Shown: positions 1-8,024 of the stretch, piece after piece
How positions within the stretch are numbered: the first letter of the stretch is position 1
Layout: each line of letters begins with the position of its first letter
NCBI GenBank assembly: GCA_022824945.1
Contig: JAJDYX010000039.1
Span: 164,611 to 228,610 of the forward strand
DNA: 64,000 nucleotides
Direction: 5' to 3'
Source: Candidatus Latescibacterota bacterium
GTDB lineage: Bacteria; Latescibacterota; UBA2968
Translations under genes and position numbers: made by a program
The notes under the pieces: model-generated
Database searches by the model: none
What the model saw: only the letters and a program-made list of their open reading frames with translations
What the model was told of the DNA's origin: nothing

Positions 1-269
1 TGTCCCATCTGGGTTTGACGGCGAGCCTGCATGTAGCAGCGTCGGTGCCGATGTTTTTGATTCACGAGGGCTATGAGGGTGTGCTTCCCGAAGATGTGGC
101 GATTAAGACCTGGGAAATGGATGACGAAGGCTATGTGTCTTTGCCCGAGGGACCTGGGCTGGGCGTTGAGGTCAACGAAGCGCGTGCTATCGAAGTGGGG
201 CAGAATCCTGCGCGTCCATTCGAGTGGCCTAATGCGAGGCTCCGGGATGGGGCGGTGTCGGATTATTGA
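1..269 (+). CDS. Enolase-superfamily (mandelate racemase/muconate lactonizing type) protein, C-terminal fragment
   Basis: The reading frame is open from the window edge (codons from base 3) to a TGA at 267-269, so only the last ~88 residues are visible. They contain HEGYEG followed by a closing strand ending in GPGLGVEVNEA, the usual last segment of MR/MLE-type enolase-superfamily enzymes (compare GLGIEWNE at the end of the complete paralogue at 2120-3202). Such enzymes abstract the alpha proton of a carboxylate substrate, often a sugar acid. The catalytic lysines and metal ligands lie upstream of the window, so substrate and activity cannot be judged. An M19-type gene follows after 15 bp, suggesting one catabolic operon. 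Confidence 0.75.
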   Translation, partial: SHLGLTASLHVAASVPMFLIHEGYEGVLPEDVAIKTWEMDDEGYVSLPEGPGLGVEVNEARAIEVGQNPARPFEWPNARLRDGAVSDY

Positions 270-284
270 TGGAGGAACAGGTTG

Positions 285-1292
285 ATGAGTACGGACGCGA
301 GGAAGATCTACGACGAGGCGATTGTGATAGATGGCCTGAGCATTAGCAACTGGGAGAGCGATGCGGTGTTCAGGCGTTTGCGGGCTGGCAATATCACTGC
401 TATCAATGCCACGGTGGCTACGTGGGAAAATTTTGTGCAGACGATGGCGCATCTATCGGCGTGGATGCGGCGCTTTCGCGAGCGCGATGACATTTTGCAG
501 GTGAAGGAGACTGCGGATATTTATGCTGCCAAAGAGCAGGGGAAGACCGGGATTATTCTCAGTTTTCAGAATGCTTCGCCCATAGAAAATGAGCTGGATC
601 GCCTGGGGCTGTTTCTCGCCCTCGGCGTGCGCGTGATTCAACTGACCTATCACGAGACCAATTTGCTGGGCAGCGGTTGCTGGGAGCGAACCGATGGTGG
701 CCTGAGCAATTTTGGCGTGGATGCGGTGCGCGAAATGAACCGGCTCGGTATTGTTATCGATTTGTCGCATGTCGGTCCGAAAACGACGATGGACGCCATT
801 GAGATGTCCGAGCAGCCGGTCGCCATTACCCATGCCAATGCGCGCAGTTTTTGCGGTCATCCGCGGAATAAGGAAGAAGATGCGCTCAAGCTGCTCGCGG
901 AGAAGGGGGGCGTTGTGGGTGCCACGTCCTTCGCCAATTTTCTTCCCAGGGGATTCGATTCGACTGTCGAGGATTTTGTCGATGCTATCGACGATATGGT
1001 GGAGCGGGTCGGCATTGATCATGTGGCTATTGGAACCGATTCCACACACGATCAGCCGCTCGAGTTCTGGCATTATATCGGTTCGCAGCAGGGTACGAAG
1101 TTTCCCTCGACTTTTGCCGATGGCTCGGTGCCATACACCGAACTGAGCTTTCAACCGAAGGGGATTGACAGCCCGGCGGAGTTTCCCAATCTGGCAGAGG
1201 CTCTCGTCAATCGCGGGTACAGCGCCGAGGATATCACCAGGCTGTTGGGCGGAAATTGGATGAATCTGTTCGAGCGAGTGTGGAATGTTTGA
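285..1292 (+). CDS. Membrane dipeptidase-like (peptidase M19 / renal dipeptidase family) protein with altered metal site
   Basis: The 335-aa protein has the TIM-barrel outline of M19 dipeptidases: residues VIDLSHVG and ITHANARSFC match the two histidine segments that bind the second zinc, and VAIGTDSTHD matches the late Asp segment. The start is ATG 285 with GGAGGA at 271-276; an in-frame TTG three bases upstream is less likely. The canonical N-terminal HxD ligand pair (usually DGHND) reads IDGLSISNW, and the bridging Glu segment (usually VEGG) reads SFQNA, so the first metal site appears lost. The family normally hydrolyses dipeptides with two zinc ions; this member may use one metal, another substrate, or be non-hydrolytic. 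It overlaps no neighbour and precedes a sugar-phosphate isomerase by 16 bp. Confidence 0.8.
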   Translation: MSTDARKIYDEAIVIDGLSISNWESDAVFRRLRAGNITAINATVATWENFVQTMAHLSAWMRRFRERDDILQVKETADIYAAKEQGKTGIILSFQNASPIENELDRLGLFLALGVRVIQLTYHETNLLGSGCWERTDGGLSNFGVDAVREMNRLGIVIDLSHVGPKTTMDAIEMSEQPVAITHANARSFCGHPRNKEEDALKLLAEKGGVVGATSFANFLPRGFDSTVEDFVDAIDDMVERVGIDHVAIGTDSTHDQPLEFWHYIGSQQGTKFPSTFADGSVPYTELSFQPKGIDSPAEFPNLAEALVNRGYSAEDITRLLGGNWMNLFERVWNV

Positions 1293-1308
1293 AGTAGGGG
1301 GTCACGAT

Positions 1309-2112
1309 ATGAAAGTAGGTGTTTACGCTTCGATGTTCGGGAAGGATGATCCTCCGCGCCTGGAGAGTGTGGAAAGCTATATCCAACTGGCGTACCAATT
1401 GAAGCTGGATGTGATCGATTTCCACAGTGGGCGTGGATTTCAGTCGAAGCAGCCAGCGTACTTGTTCGAGGTGAAGATGCAGTGCCTAAGGTACGGGCTG
1501 TCAATCGGGTATCTGGCTTCGGGTGGGCATTTTGTGGGGTCCGATGCGGATCTGGCTGAGAAACTGGCTCAGGCGAGAGCAGATGTGGATACGGCGGCGT
1601 TTATAGGTGCGCCCATGATCCGGTTGTTTTGCGGGCAGCCGCTAAAAGATGCCGAAGCGCAGAGGCGGGAGATCCGGTGTTTTCAGGATGCAGCCGATTA
1701 TGCCGCAGAGAAGGGGATTGTTGTGGGGCTACAGAACCATCCTTCTACGGGGGAAGATGTGCTGCGGATTCTGGAACAGACAGATCGGGACAATTTTACG
1801 CTTATTATGGACACCGGACAGTGGGTCGGGTCGCCCGCGCGGAATCAGGGGGTGCCGGATCCGGAGGTGGATATCTATGCGTTTATGGAACAGACAGCGC
1901 CATATACAGCCCATGTCCGGGCCAAGTTTTACAAGATCGATACGGGGGAGGAGGCGTGGCTGGATTATCCGCGGATTATTCAGATCCTGAAGGATGTGGA
2001 CTTCAACGGCACGGTTTCGGTGGTCTTTGAAGGCAAGGATTTGAATGCGTGCGACGATACAGAGGTGATCCGGCTGGCGGTTGCCCACCTGCGGGCGGTG
2101 ATTGCAGGTTGA
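1309..2112 (+). CDS. Sugar phosphate isomerase/epimerase (xylose isomerase-like TIM barrel)
   Basis: A 267-aa protein of the AP endonuclease 2 / xylose isomerase-like family. Metal-site motifs are visible: VGLQNHPS mid-protein, LIMDTGQWVG, HVRAKFYK, and VSVVFEGKD near the end, giving the Glu/Asp/His set of these barrels. The start chosen is ATG 1309, preceded by AGGGGG; an earlier ATG at 1285 overlaps the dipeptidase-like gene and lacks a good ribosome site. These enzymes isomerise or epimerise sugars, inositols or hydroxyacids; the exact substrate is not evident. It is the third gene of a + strand run and converges with an enolase-superfamily gene on the other strand, so it probably ends the operon. 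Confidence 0.8.
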   Translation: MKVGVYASMFGKDDPPRLESVESYIQLAYQLKLDVIDFHSGRGFQSKQPAYLFEVKMQCLRYGLSIGYLASGGHFVGSDADLAEKLAQARADVDTAAFIGAPMIRLFCGQPLKDAEAQRREIRCFQDAADYAAEKGIVVGLQNHPSTGEDVLRILEQTDRDNFTLIMDTGQWVGSPARNQGVPDPEVDIYAFMEQTAPYTAHVRAKFYKIDTGEEAWLDYPRIIQILKDVDFNGTVSVVFEGKDLNACDDTEVIRLAVAHLRAVIAG

Positions 2113-2119
2113 ATGTACT

Positions 2120-3202
2120 CTAATACTTTTCTCCATGCTTTTCTATCAGATCTTCATTCCACTCAATGCCGAGGCCGGGTGCGTCGTCCATAATGACGTG
2201 TCCGTCTTTAAATTCTAAATCGCCTACCATATCTGTGCTGAAGTTTCTCAGGTAATTTTCCACTACCAGTCCGTTATCTACTGCGGCGACTAAGACGCAA
2301 CCCAGGGCTCCCTGTCCATGCGGGGCCATTTGCAGGTGATGGGCGCTGGCTATGGCCGCAATTTTCATCCATTCGGTGATGCCGCCGCAGTTGTTTGGAT
2401 CGGCCTGGACAATGCGTACACCGCCGCGTTCGATCAGGTCGCGAAATCCCCAGCGCGTGGCTTCGTTTTCCCCACTGGCGACGGGATAGTCCAGTGCCTC
2501 GGCGACGAGTGCCGAGCCTTCGAGATCATCCGGGCGTACGGGTTCTTCGTACCAGTAGGGGTCGTAAGCTTCGATCATGCGTCCGAATCGAATTGCGGTG
2601 TGCGCGTCCCAGGCATTGTTGGCGTCGATCATCAGCGCGATGTCGTCGCCTATGGCTTTGCGTACGGCGTGTACTCTTTCTGCGTCTTCTTTCAATGTGA
2701 TGCCCGGCCACCCCACTTTCATTTTTACTGCTTGAAATCCCTGGCTTACATAGGTTGTCATTTCTTCGCAGAGTTCTGGTATCCCCTTGCCTTCTTCGTA
2801 ATATCCACCCGCGGCATAGGCCCATAGTTTGTTTTGTACGCCGCCGAGCAATTTCCACACGGGTTGATTGAGTGCTTTGCCCTTTAAGTCCCAGAGGGCG
2901 TTGTCGGCTGCGCTGATCGCGTTGATGTATTCGCCTTTGGCAACGGGTTTGCGCGTGCCGCCCATGAATAATTTTTCCCATAAGTACGCGATCCGCATGG
3001 GGTCTTCGCCGATCAATTTTTCTTTTAATGTGTTTAGTTTTGTTCGAACGGATCCCGAACACATGGTCATGCCTACCAGGCCCTCATTTGTATAGATCTC
3101 CAATCTGGCGCGGGACTTGGAGCGCGTGGTGACAATCGAGTTCCAGAATGGTTTTTCCAGGCGTTGTTTTACGACTGTCATTTTGATATCTGTGATTTTC
3201 AT
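2120..3202 (-). CDS. Enolase-superfamily protein, mandelate racemase/muconate lactonizing subgroup
   Basis: A complete 360-aa MR/MLE enzyme. Visible catalytic elements, numbered from the Met at 3202: KMK (Lys160, Lys162), the metal ligands MIDANNAW (Asp193, Asn195), WYEEP (Glu219/220), SGENE (Glu245), QADPNNCGG, and a C-terminal MAPHG (His295). The KxK plus His arrangement fits the mandelate racemase subgroup, which racemises or dehydrates 2-hydroxy acids including sugar acids. The start is ATG 3202 with an AGGAGACC-type site just upstream; an upstream Met adds 15 unconserved residues. It is transcribed away from the ThDP enzyme at 3368 and converges on the isomerase gene. Substrate is not determinable here. 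Confidence 0.9.
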   Translation of the reverse strand: MKITDIKMTVVKQRLEKPFWNSIVTTRSKSRARLEIYTNEGLVGMTMCSGSVRTKLNTLKEKLIGEDPMRIAYLWEKLFMGGTRKPVAKGEYINAISAADNALWDLKGKALNQPVWKLLGGVQNKLWAYAAGGYYEEGKGIPELCEEMTTYVSQGFQAVKMKVGWPGITLKEDAERVHAVRKAIGDDIALMIDANNAWDAHTAIRFGRMIEAYDPYWYEEPVRPDDLEGSALVAEALDYPVASGENEATRWGFRDLIERGGVRIVQADPNNCGGITEWMKIAAIASAHHLQMAPHGQGALGCVLVAAVDNGLVVENYLRNFSTDMVGDLEFKDGHVIMDDAPGLGIEWNEDLIEKHGEKY

Positions 3203-3367
3203 TTTGGTCTCCTGTGAAAAAGTTTGTCGCAGCAATATAAAGTGCATCCCAAACGCGACAATGGAAATCTCACCTGTTCTGGTATTGCTTGTGCTGTTCT
3301 GGGCGACGGGTTATCATATTTCACAATGGATTTTTTTGAGAACAAATTGCCAAGGAGGTGAGGGGTT

Positions 3368-5107
3368 ATGAAAAAGAGATCTGTTACAGCAACCCCATCC
3401 GAAATTATAGTCGAGCAACTCGCTGCGCTGGGCGTGCAGTATGTGTTTAACAACTCTGGCTCTCGGGAGGCTCTTTTTTTTGACGCGCTTCACATAAATC
3501 CCAATGTTCACGGTATTCTGGCGCTTCACGAGGGTAGTGTGGCCGCGATGGCGGGGGGATATACGCAAGGGAATCTCGATCCGGCTGTGATGGTCGTCCA
3601 TCTGGGTGCCGGGTTGGCGCAGTGTTTGGGGCAGTTGATCAATGTTTGGAGTGGTAGTCTGCCCGTTGTGGTGCTTACGTTTGCGGGGGATACGGGAAGT
3701 TATGGAGACCGGGTAGGGCTGGATTTGACGCACAATGTGGGGCCGACTTCGATTGCGGAGCCTTTTACCAAGGCGAGCTGGACAGTGATTGAATCGGATG
3801 GCTTGCCACAGGCGATTGAGCGCGCGCTGCGCGTTGCCAAAACACCGCCGGTCGGTCCGGTTCACCTTGCTGTTTACGATCGGTTGCTCGGAAATGATAT
3901 GGTGAGTACAGAGATTATTGAGGGAGAGATTCAGTCCATACGTGCGGGCTATCCGGCAGATGAGGATGTCGAAGCCGTTATTCGCGCGCTGTCCGATGCC
4001 CGGCGGCCGTTGTTTTATGTTGGGGACGGTATTTGGAAGAGCGGGGCAGAGGCGCGGGTTATGGCGTTGGCAGAGCAGTATGGATGCCCGATTGCGGGTA
4101 CATGGACCGAGATGCGCAGGACTCCGCAAAGCCACAGTCTTCACTGTGGGCGGATCGCAGAGGCTATTGCGGAGGTGTCACCCGATCTGATTGTGTGCAT
4201 TGGCGTGCGCCACAATGGTCGCGGGAAACCTCAGGATTTTGATGCGTTGTCGGGTGCGCAACGCCTGATTGGGATTGGGCCAGATGTCGAGAATTTTACG
4301 AATCTTCCGGGGTTGGATCTCGCGATTTTGGCAGATGAGTTCAGGACGCTTGAATGTATTGAGCGCGCTTCGTCTCAGGTGTCTTTTGCCGAGCGCCTCA
4401 CCCGTGCCGAGGTGCACGCTGCTTCGCTCCACGCAAAGCGAAAAGCGGCGGCAAAGCGCGTGGCGCAGGAGGCGGGACAAGTGAGACCCTATGTGCTGGT
4501 GGATGCAATTGATCGAGGGCTGGAGAGGTTGGGCGGGGGTTTGACGATGGTCGAGCAATACGCCGTGCCAATAGATAGTCGAGGAGATGCTTATGGCGCG
4601 GGGCGCAATGCCTATGTCCGGGCGGCTGGAGGATCGGAGGGTTATGGGATTGGCGGAACGATTGGGTTGAAACTGGCAGTGCCGCACAAGCCCGTGGTTG
4701 GGCTGGTGGGCGATGGGTCGATGTATTATGCCGATTCCGGGCTTTGGACGGCTGCCCACCACCAGATTCCGGTGCTTTTTGTGATTCCAAATAATCGGTC
4801 TTATGGGATTGTGGCGACCAATTTTGAGCGGGCGGGTGGTGTGATGAAGGAGACGGGGGAGTACCCGGGGGTGGTTCTGGATGGGATTGATCCGGTGAAA
4901 ATAGCAGAAGGGTTTGGTGTGGAGGGGATGCAGGTCGATGAGGAGTCGGATCTGGATGGTGCTATTGCGCGAGGATTGGATGTGGTGGAGGGCGAGGAAC
5001 GCCCCTTTTTGCTGGATGTGAAATTGCCTCTTGGGCTGCCCGAGGGCGGACGGGCGGCAACGCCTTTCCATCTGACGGAGATTCGGAGCAAGGCGAGTGC
5101 GGCATAG
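3368..5107 (+). CDS. Thiamine diphosphate-dependent enzyme (acetolactate synthase / benzoylformate decarboxylase type)
   Basis: A 579-aa protein with the three-domain layout of the ThDP decarboxylase/synthase family. The N-terminal pyrimidine-binding domain has ALHEGSVAAMAGGY, containing the conserved activating Glu; the C-terminal diphosphate-binding domain has LVGDGSMYYADSGLW followed by NNRSYGI, the GDG...NN motif that binds Mg-ThDP. Length matches acetolactate synthase large subunits and benzoylformate or oxalyl-CoA decarboxylases. No regulatory subunit gene is adjacent, so a catabolic 2-oxoacid decarboxylase or carboligase is more likely than valine synthesis. The start has a strong AAGGAGGTG at 3352-3360. 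It is divergent from the enolase-superfamily gene, with ~165 bp between starts. Confidence 0.85.
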   Translation: MKKRSVTATPSEIIVEQLAALGVQYVFNNSGSREALFFDALHINPNVHGILALHEGSVAAMAGGYTQGNLDPAVMVVHLGAGLAQCLGQLINVWSGSLPVVVLTFAGDTGSYGDRVGLDLTHNVGPTSIAEPFTKASWTVIESDGLPQAIERALRVAKTPPVGPVHLAVYDRLLGNDMVSTEIIEGEIQSIRAGYPADEDVEAVIRALSDARRPLFYVGDGIWKSGAEARVMALAEQYGCPIAGTWTEMRRTPQSHSLHCGRIAEAIAEVSPDLIVCIGVRHNGRGKPQDFDALSGAQRLIGIGPDVENFTNLPGLDLAILADEFRTLECIERASSQVSFAERLTRAEVHAASLHAKRKAAAKRVAQEAGQVRPYVLVDAIDRGLERLGGGLTMVEQYAVPIDSRGDAYGAGRNAYVRAAGGSEGYGIGGTIGLKLAVPHKPVVGLVGDGSMYYADSGLWTAAHHQIPVLFVIPNNRSYGIVATNFERAGGVMKETGEYPGVVLDGIDPVKIAEGFGVEGMQVDEESDLDGAIARGLDVVEGEERPFLLDVKLPLGLPEGGRAATPFHLTEIRSKASAA

Positions 5108-5172
5108 GAGGTAATGGGTAAAATTGAAAGTTTAAGTTGCATATTGTCACATCTTCGGTTATTTTGGGTGCT

Positions 5173-6342
5173 ATGATTAAGCGCGAGATTACACCCTGTC
5201 TGGTCGAACTTTTCAGAAAATATCCATTTGTCACTGTGACTGGACCGCGTCAGTCCGGCAAGACCACCCTTTGCCGCGCGGCGTTTCCCCATCTCAAGTA
5301 CGTCAATCTGGAAGCACCCGATCAGCGGGAATTTGCCGAGTCCGATCCCCGCGGCTTTCTCTCTCATATCGGTGAGGGCGTTATTTTGGACGAGATTCAG
5401 CGCGTGCCAGAGCTTTTGTCCTACCTGCAGGTCCATGCCGATGAAGCGCGACGAAACGGTCTTTTCGTGCTTACGGGCAGCGAGCAATTCAGGCTCTCCG
5501 ATGCCATTAACCAGTCGCTGGCAGGACGCACGGCGCTGCTACGCCTGTTGCCTTTCTCGCTTGCAGAACGCCGAGGAACCGGCGCGAGCGAAAGCGTAGA
5601 TGATATCTTGTACTCTGGTTTTTATCCCCGCATTCACGATCAGAAACTCGAACCGCGTCAAGCTCTTGGCGACTATTTCGAAACTTATGTCGAGCGCGAT
5701 GTGCGCCAGATTGGAGAGATTCGCAATCTTTCCAGTTTTCATCGCTTCGTTCGCTTGTGTGCCGGGCGCGTGGGGCAACTGGCCAATCTCTCTGCTCTGG
5801 GTGCAGACGCTGGCGTTTCTCACACTACGGCGCGACACTGGCTGACGGTCCTGGAAGCGAGCTATGTGGTTTTTCAACTTCCGCCGTTTTACGCCAATAT
5901 TCGCAAGCGTCTGGTCAAGTCTCCCAAGCTCTATTTTTACGATGTCGGATTGGCGAGCTATCTCATAGGCATTGAGCATGCCGGGCAGATTGCCACACAT
6001 CCGCTCCGAGGTGCATTGTTCGAGAATGCAGTCGTGTTAGAGGCTCTCAAGCACCGTTTCAATCGGGGCTACCGGTCCAATTTGTCTTTTTTTCGAGACG
6101 CCCGGGGGTTGGAATGTGACCTTTTGTATGAGAATGGCAATGGTATCTGTGCTATTGAGATCAAGTCCGGTGCTACGATTGCCTCCGACTATTTTAATGC
6201 ACTCAATCGGATTGCAAGGGTGTTGCCACAAATTTCCGGCAAAGCGGTCGTCTATGGGGGCGCGGACCGACAATCTCGACGAGATGGCGAGGTGGTACCG
6301 CTGGCCGGTTTGGGCGAAGTACTTGAGCAGTTTGACCGCTAA
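5173..6342 (+). CDS. ATP-binding protein, AAA_14 / DUF4143 family
   Basis: An N-terminal AAA+ domain carries the Walker A motif TGPRQSGKTT and Walker B region GVILDEIQRVPE, followed by LTGSEQFRL (sensor 1). The C-terminal half matches DUF4143: FETYVERDVRQIG, a winged-helix-like segment (ALGADAGVSHTTARHWL), then LYFYDVGLASYL and a PD-(D/E)XK-like end with GLECDLLY and AIEIKSG. These ~390-aa ATPases are common, often mobile accessory genes of unclear function, sometimes linked to toxin-antitoxin behaviour. ATG 5173 is taken as start; an in-frame TTG at 5137 adds 12 residues. Neither has a strong ribosome site. Its metabolic neighbours give no functional hint, which fits a mobile cargo gene. Confidence 0.85.
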   Translation: MIKREITPCLVELFRKYPFVTVTGPRQSGKTTLCRAAFPHLKYVNLEAPDQREFAESDPRGFLSHIGEGVILDEIQRVPELLSYLQVHADEARRNGLFVLTGSEQFRLSDAINQSLAGRTALLRLLPFSLAERRGTGASESVDDILYSGFYPRIHDQKLEPRQALGDYFETYVERDVRQIGEIRNLSSFHRFVRLCAGRVGQLANLSALGADAGVSHTTARHWLTVLEASYVVFQLPPFYANIRKRLVKSPKLYFYDVGLASYLIGIEHAGQIATHPLRGALFENAVVLEALKHRFNRGYRSNLSFFRDARGLECDLLYENGNGICAIEIKSGATIASDYFNALNRIARVLPQISGKAVVYGGADRQSRRDGEVVPLAGLGEVLEQFDR

Positions 6343-6375
6343 TCATTTTTTTTACCTCTTTTAGGAGATAGTTTT

Positions 6376-7488
6376 ATGGCACTTAAAGTTGGTGTTGTTG
6401 GTATGGGTGGTGTTGGCAATCGGCATGCGGGCTGTCATGCAGAAGACGGCCTTGCAGATCTCGTTGCGGTGTGCGATGTTGTCAAAGCGTCCGCGGATAA
6501 GGCTGCGGAAAGACACGGTGTTAAAGCTTATTATAGCCTCAAAGATATGTTGGAGAATGAGGATCTGGATATTGTCGATGTTACGACCGGGGGAAACGAG
6601 AACGGCAGTTGGCACTATGAACCGACGATGGAGGCTCTCGCCGCTGGCAGACACGTTTTGTGTGAAAAACCCCTGTCCAACGATATTGATGAAGCCCGCG
6701 ATATGGTTGCTTATGCCGCAGAACAAAATCTGTACCTCGGTTGCAATCTCAACCATTATTTCTCTCAGCCTGCGGACAAAGCGCGGGAATATATTGCAGA
6801 AGGCAAAGTGGGCGAACAAATTTACTGTATTCACAAGATGGGTTTTGCAGGGGGCGAAGCGACTTATAGACCAGGCAAAGGGCCTAAGTCGTGGGGACAT
6901 CCCTATTTTCACGTCAAGGCTTTTCTCACGCATCCTTTTAGCGTGATGCGCGATTTTTGCGGCAATATCACCCATGTGCAGGCATTTTTTGATCGCCCCA
7001 GTTTTCGCAAGCAAGCGGGCGATCTCATGATTTCTCTCAATAGCATTCATGTGCGTTTTGAAAGCGGTGCGATGGGTTATTTGCTGAGCCAACGCGGCGA
7101 TGTCACTTTTGGTCTGGGCGGCTGGTGGAGCGTTGAAGTGGCGGGTACACGCGGAACTTTCTGCATTGAAAATTGCGTTGAAAAAATCACTTTCTGGCCC
7201 GCGCCCGGCACAGCACCTATGCCGGAGAATATGTCGCACGGTGCCGCGCCCGGTCCCATTGTCGATGATACGGGGATTACTGACTTTGGCTCCACATTTC
7301 CCAATCGCATTCACGCTTTTCTCGAGGATGTCACCAATGGTGTGCCCCGGGAAGAACTCCGCGCTTCGGGTCACGATGCGCTCGCGGCTCTCGAATACAC
7401 GTGGGCGGCGATTGAGTCCTATGAAAATGGCGGTGTGCTCGTCACGCCCAATCCCCTGCCTTTGCTCAAACGAGATCCGATGACTTAA
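6376..7488 (+). CDS. Gfo/Idh/MocA family oxidoreductase
   Basis: A 370-aa NAD(P)-dependent dehydrogenase. The N-terminus has the Rossmann signature VGVVGMGGVGNRHAG and an acidic end of strand 2 (AVCDV). HVLCEKPLSND is the EKP motif whose Lys is catalytic in this family, and the C-terminal half shows the mixed sheet of the GFO_IDH_MocA_C domain. Substrates are usually sugars, inositol or sugar derivatives. The start ATG 6376 follows AGGAGA. The gene ends in a clear intrinsic terminator, so it closes this metabolic block. The gene order with the isomerase and enolase-superfamily enzymes upstream suggests sugar or sugar-acid catabolism, but the specific pathway is inference. Confidence 0.88.
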   Translation: MALKVGVVGMGGVGNRHAGCHAEDGLADLVAVCDVVKASADKAAERHGVKAYYSLKDMLENEDLDIVDVTTGGNENGSWHYEPTMEALAAGRHVLCEKPLSNDIDEARDMVAYAAEQNLYLGCNLNHYFSQPADKAREYIAEGKVGEQIYCIHKMGFAGGEATYRPGKGPKSWGHPYFHVKAFLTHPFSVMRDFCGNITHVQAFFDRPSFRKQAGDLMISLNSIHVRFESGAMGYLLSQRGDVTFGLGGWWSVEVAGTRGTFCIENCVEKITFWPAPGTAPMPENMSHGAAPGPIVDDTGITDFGSTFPNRIHAFLEDVTNGVPREELRASGHDALAALEYTWAAIESYENGGVLVTPNPLPLLKRDPMT

Positions 7489-7493
7489 AAAGC

Positions 7494-7530
7494 AAAAAAC
7501 GGGACCAGATTCAGGTGTCCCGTTTTTTGT
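7494..7530 (+). terminator. Intrinsic terminator after the Gfo/Idh/MocA gene
   Basis: The arms AAAAAACGGGAC and GTCCCGTTTTTT (7494-7505 and 7517-7528) form a 12-bp stem with an 11-nt loop ending in six T residues. It begins 5 bases after the stop codon. The A-rich left arm makes it potentially bidirectional. Confidence 0.88.
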
Positions 7531-7584
7531 TGTATTTCACGCTTGCAAATTCTATGCCAGTCCCTTTTGCGGATTAAGAAATAG

Positions 7585-7613
7585 TTGTAAAATTGGTGCA
7601 AGGGACGTATGTT
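7585..7613 (+). promoter_or_regulatory. Probable sigma-70 promoter of the STAS gene
   Basis: TTGTAA at 7585-7590 and TATGTT at 7608-7613 are separated by 17 bp, 46 bp before ATG 7660. This supports the internal start at 7660 rather than an in-frame upstream codon at 7609 lying inside the promoter. Confidence 0.5.
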
Positions 7614-7659
7614 ATCGCTGTCGAAGAACCTCAAATCTCACTCAAGAGAGGAAATACCT

Positions 7660-8004
7660 ATGAATTTGAAAGAAGAAATCAAGGACGACATCGCGATTAT
7701 TACCCTTACAGGTGAACTGATGGACGGTCCTGATGTTATGCCGTTTCACGACCACATCAAGCAACTCGTTGCAAGTGGTATCAATCGCGTAATTGTCGAT
7801 TTTTCTGCCGTCAGATGGTTTGGCAGTGCGATGCTCGGGGTTCTCACCGCATCTCTGGCGACTGTCAAAGCAGCAGGTGGCGATTTGCGCCTGGTGGGTA
7901 TTACCAGAAGAATCGAGAGCATTCTCATGGTTACGTCTCTGGCTTCGGCCTTCCAAACGTTCAGAACGTTGAACCGCGCTATGGTCAGTTTCAGGCATGA
8001 GTAA
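7660..8004 (+). CDS. STAS-domain protein, anti-sigma factor antagonist-like
   Basis: A 114-aa single-domain STAS protein. It opens with a beta strand pair (IAIITLTGELMDG), then VIVDFSAVRWFGSAMLGVL, which aligns with the phosphorylation loop of SpoIIAA/RsbV-like antagonists; Ser56 sits at the usual phosphoacceptor position although the preceding DSS is replaced by FGS. A partner anti-sigma kinase or PP2C phosphatase is not next to it, so its network is elsewhere or it acts alone. The ATG at 7660 has GAGAGGAA upstream. An MFS gene begins 20 bp downstream and may be co-transcribed. Involvement in sigma-factor or envelope stress signalling is family knowledge, not shown here. Confidence 0.85.
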   Translation: MNLKEEIKDDIAIITLTGELMDGPDVMPFHDHIKQLVASGINRVIVDFSAVRWFGSAMLGVLTASLATVKAAGGDLRLVGITRRIESILMVTSLASAFQTFRTLNRAMVSFRHE

Positions 8005-8024
8005 ACGACCATCCGCAATTGACG

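Noticed and set aside
3203..3367. Possible small gene between the divergent enolase-superfamily and ThDP genes
   Set aside because: The only frames are extensions of antisense readings; the stretch fits a divergent promoter region, although no clear -35/-10 pair was found.
4178..5071. Minus-strand open frame opposite the ThDP enzyme
   Set aside because: It mirrors the conserved ThDP-binding region, has biased composition and no start signal.
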